From Diphasiastrum complanatum (Eukaryota > Streptophyta > Lycopodiopsida > Lycopodiales > Lycopodiaceae), in NCBI GenBank assembly GCA_029204225.1, contig CM055097.1, forward strand, positions 2,249,801 to 2,313,800: a DNA stretch of 64,000 nt, written 5' to 3'. Both the position numbers and the translations under genes were made by a program. This document shows positions 61,367 to 64,000 of this stretch, one piece after another (within the stretch, counting starts at the first letter, position 1; every line of letters begins with the position of its first letter). The notes below the pieces were generated by a model. That model did no database searches, was not told the origin of the DNA, and worked only from the letters and a program-made list of their open reading frames with translations.

Positions 61367-63359
61367 CTTTTACGCATTCATGTACATGACAAAAATCGAG
61401 AATGTGTTGAATTTTTCAAGCACCATTCTTGGAGTACGATTTTTTTTTCCAGAATTCTTAAATTAGTGCAGCTCAAACTTGTGTACACATGTGTTGAAGA
61501 GGCTTCTTCAAAGTCCAGACCTGCGAATAGTTGATGCAAAGTCACCTGAAACGGCAGGCAGTGGAGGAAGGAGCTGTTGTGGGTCCACGAATTCTGTTCA
61601 GTGGACATGCCCTTTCCCAGACAGGTGGACATGGTGATATGCGACTACCAAATGAGGACATCGTTTGTAGTTGCTCTTCTGCGCTCGCCCTTGGACGTGT
61701 CTGTGATGGTGTGGCAGAAGTCAGACGAGCTGCTCGTGATGAACTTCGTAAAGGTGCTCACCAAATCAAAATAATGGCGTCCGGAGGTGTTTCATCTCCA
61801 ACTGACTACCTCAGCAGTTTGCAGGTAAAACTTGTATTTGTACATCCACTTCTTTTGAACTACTGGGTTCAGTCAGTTCTCTTCTCATCATGTGGGTTCG
61901 CTGTACATTCAGCTATTGAATTTGTAGCTACTGAGAAGTACATTTTGAAGAGCAGGTTTGACTAGGAGCTATTAGGCTAATTGTCCTTCATGTATGCAAA
62001 TGTATCTGTTTCTGTTTACCTTTTGAAGTCTACAAATTCCATACCCGGTAGATAAAGACACAGAAATGCAGATTGGCATGTGGACTGGCTCATGCAGTGG
62101 TCACTAAGATTTCCATTTTGGCTTCAGATTTCAGCCAGAAGCTTTGCCTAAATCATGGTTGCAAAGGCCCCTTTCCTTCTGTCCTTAGGAGCTCACATCT
62201 CCCTTGAGATTTGATTTCTTCATCTTTACAGTTTTCCTTCGAAAGAGATTGTGGCAAGCTTTCCTTGTGCCCTTGGGAAGCTTATGTTACTTGTTCTTCC
62301 CAAGAGATTTAATCTTTATTTTGCAGTTCTCTTCTGAGGAAATTGCTGCAATTGTTGAGGAAGCAAGTCATGTTGGAAGATATGTTTGTGCACATGCATA
62401 TACCCCTGCTGCAGCAAAACGAGCTTTGGAACTTGGTGTACGGAGCATTGAACATGGCAATGTAAGTTCAGAGTGCTTATTTAACATGGGGTTTTAGTTC
62501 AGATACACAGTAATCTAGATGATGAATTCAACGAGTTTCTCATCATTGTGTCCAAGAATCCATGCATGAAAGGCTTTCACAGCAGTTTGTCAATGTTAAA
62601 GATCTGGTTTAGATTCTTAAGTTCGATCACTAAGCTGTTGAACAGTATTAAGTGATGCACTGTGCATTGCAGCTTCTAGATGAGGATTGTATTGATCTAA
62701 TAAAAAGGAAAGGGGCCTATCTTGTCCCAACTCTAGTGACATATGATCAAATACGTCAACGTGGAGAAGCATCTGGAATGGCCGCAGATCTTGTTGGAAA
62801 GGTTAATGTCCATTGTCAACAGAGTCAACATGCTTTTGTTTCTTGAGATTCTGATCTGTACTCTGGTTGGTCCTCTCATTTTATTATAGCACATCGAGAG
62901 GCCATGTCTTGAGTCATTTAGCTTTTCATAAATATCTGAATGTATACATTATTTTGTATGCAGGTAGGCAATCTATTGGAAAGAGGCTTAGAAGTTCTTT
63001 CGCTAGCTGACCGGAAAGGTGTCAATATTTGCTTCGGGACTGATCTGCTTGGAGACATGCATGCTTATCAGCTTGAAGAACTCGCTCTCAGGTCTAAGGT
63101 CCAGTCACCTGCTGCCATTTTAAGATCTGCAACTAGCACTTGTGCTCAACTCTTTTGTATGGATGGCATAGTAGGTACGTTGGCAGAAGGAGCTTATGCT
63201 GATATTCTTGTTTTGGAGAAGAATCCAATTCTAGATATCAGCGTTCTAGAAGATTCAAGTAACATTGTGATGATTCTTAAAGAAGGGGAGGTGGTTAAAC
63301 TTTCAAAGCGAACTATTTCTAAAGTTGTGGATGGCCGTACACTAATACAGTTAAGCTAA
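57346..63359 (+). CDS. Metal-dependent amidohydrolase (imidazolonepropionase/prolidase-like); one frame anomaly
   Basis: A TIM-barrel hydrolase of the COG1228 type, which cleaves amide bonds of cyclic or dipeptide-like substrates using bound metal. Recognised exons are 57346-57489 (its start is uncertain), 59410-59617, 61558-61824, 62327-62461, 62673-62801 and 62964-63359 (TAA). All junctions are GT-AG. Motifs in order are ILIKNKHIVYVGP, DAHVHV (metal HxH), TTVRDAGG, LSQTGGHGD, IKIMASGG (the bridging Lys), CAHAYT (His), SIEHGN (His), FGTDLLGD (Asp) and ADILVLEKNPI. Each exon fits phase 0 except 59410-59617. That exon is 208 nt, one over a multiple of three, and the extra base lies in the six-G run at 59590-59595, after DAGG; five Gs would continue DWGLAK into AVEEG. 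No start codon is visible in the first exon, so an upstream exon is likely. The substrate is unknown. All metal ligands are present, so either the gene is a very young pseudogene or the base is a sequencing error. Confidence 0.85.
59985..60240 (+). mobile_element. Ty3/gypsy integrase C-terminal fragment inside an intron
   Basis: The plus strand reads RAKHYAHLGRSPKDFKVDDW, later IRKIGSLAYELDL, and then HPIFHVSQLKL. These are the conserved C-terminal blocks of gypsy integrase. No LTR is visible. It is an old broken scrap in the intron between amidohydrolase exons 59410-59617 and 61558-61824, in sense orientation. Confidence 0.85.
60590..60832. repeat. Direct repeats around 'gtgtgggaagatggtaca'
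   Basis: The phrase 'gtgtgggaagatggtacat' occurs near 60597, 60653 and 60763. The last two copies continue similarly for about 73 bp to 'gtctccatcaagc' (110-bp period). 'catcttcccac' just before the third copy makes an inverted pair with 'gtgggaagatg'. Confidence 0.8.
61307..61362. repeat. (GA)n microsatellite in an amidohydrolase intron
   Basis: A perfect GA run of about 56 bp, roughly 200 bp before the 61558 exon. Confidence 0.95.
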
Positions 63360-64000
63360 TCTTCATGATTTGTCATTCTGATACCTATCTTCTATCACTT
63401 TACTATAAGAAATCACCTTGACACAGTTTAGTGGAGCTAGATGATGGGAGCCTTCCCATACCGACTTCGTGTTTGTGGCTTAAAAACACAGGAAGTTATT
63501 CAAGACATACCTGTTCAGGTGTGTTAGATTTAGTGCCAACCATAGTGGCAATAGTCAAAGAGATATAGTGCACAGAGCTTCACTAATTATGATGAACATG
63601 TGTCCCATATTCACATAGGGGCAAAGAGGTGAACAATAAAGGATTTTTCTTTGCTAACTTTGATTGCTTTGTTACTACCCTGCCAATGGGGCATACCATG
63701 AATTGTACGACATCTATTTACTATTTTAACAATACAAAAAGCACCTTTTCTGCTTTGAAGTAGCAAATCTATGTATTTTCTGTAGGATAAACAATGTTTT
63801 GCACACAAGAGGTCATTAGTATCAATCTCTCAATGCAAAAATTTAGATATGATGAAAACTGATGTGAGCAACCTGTTGTCCTGACCAAAAATTGGTCATT
63901 GTTGATGGGGCATGGGCAGGGATGTCCTAGCATTCTAGGTCAACTATGCATGACGGAGTTCACCGGAGATTTAATGGGTGGACTCCTTGCACTAATGATT
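63360..64000. other. 3' flank of the amidohydrolase gene
   Basis: No further gene was recognised. Short antisense frames here show no family resemblance. The first few hundred bases should include the 3' UTR. Confidence 0.4.

Overview
The window looks like nuclear DNA of a land plant with a large, repeat-rich, AT-rich genome. The evidence is four host genes with plant-type architecture: a DMR6-like 2-oxoglutarate oxygenase, an HMGB6/7-type HMG-box protein, a trihelix transcription factor and a metal-dependent amidohydrolase. They have GT-AG introns and are separated by long stretches of decayed transposons and microsatellites. A non-seed plant (fern, lycophyte or moss) is my guess. It rests only on the amidohydrolase and on one transposase family that I associate with such genomes.

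Layout. 1-5 kb: a four-exon 2OG oxygenase on the minus strand (1132-2910), then a broken MULE transposase (3766-4712) and a long AG tract. 5-16 kb: no host gene. It holds a 100-base copia scrap, a 937-bp tandem duplication with internal half-unit homology (7.9-9.8 kb), several very long CT/CA/GT/TA tracts and short tandem duplications. 16.3-18.1 kb: a complete nine-exon HMGB gene (minus, 206 aa). 18.6-21.8 kb: an odd block with alternating inverted motifs, an unrecognised 155-aa ORF and a degenerate repeat array. 22-35 kb: decayed DNA with a CACTA-type transposase relic, two foldback structures and a decayed antisense copia element. 35.1-48.2 kb: three Ty1/copia fossils side by side, the third in opposite orientation and with an internal 1.1-kb repeat. 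48.4-50.5 kb: a GGTACT-rich array next to a minus-strand transposase-like relic. 50.9-52.2 kb: a Ty3/gypsy fossil, followed by a ~96-bp tandem repeat.

The right end is the gene-bearing part. A two-exon trihelix factor (54640-56542, 607 aa) has a GA tract just upstream and a SUMO-interaction-like motif. An amidohydrolase gene (57.3-63.36 kb) follows, with an intact set of metal-binding motifs. It has one extra base in a G run in its HxH exon and a gypsy scrap inside its second confirmed intron. The host genes show no evident functional link to one another. Exon boundaries were set by hand from splice consensus, frame and family motifs; no database search was run.
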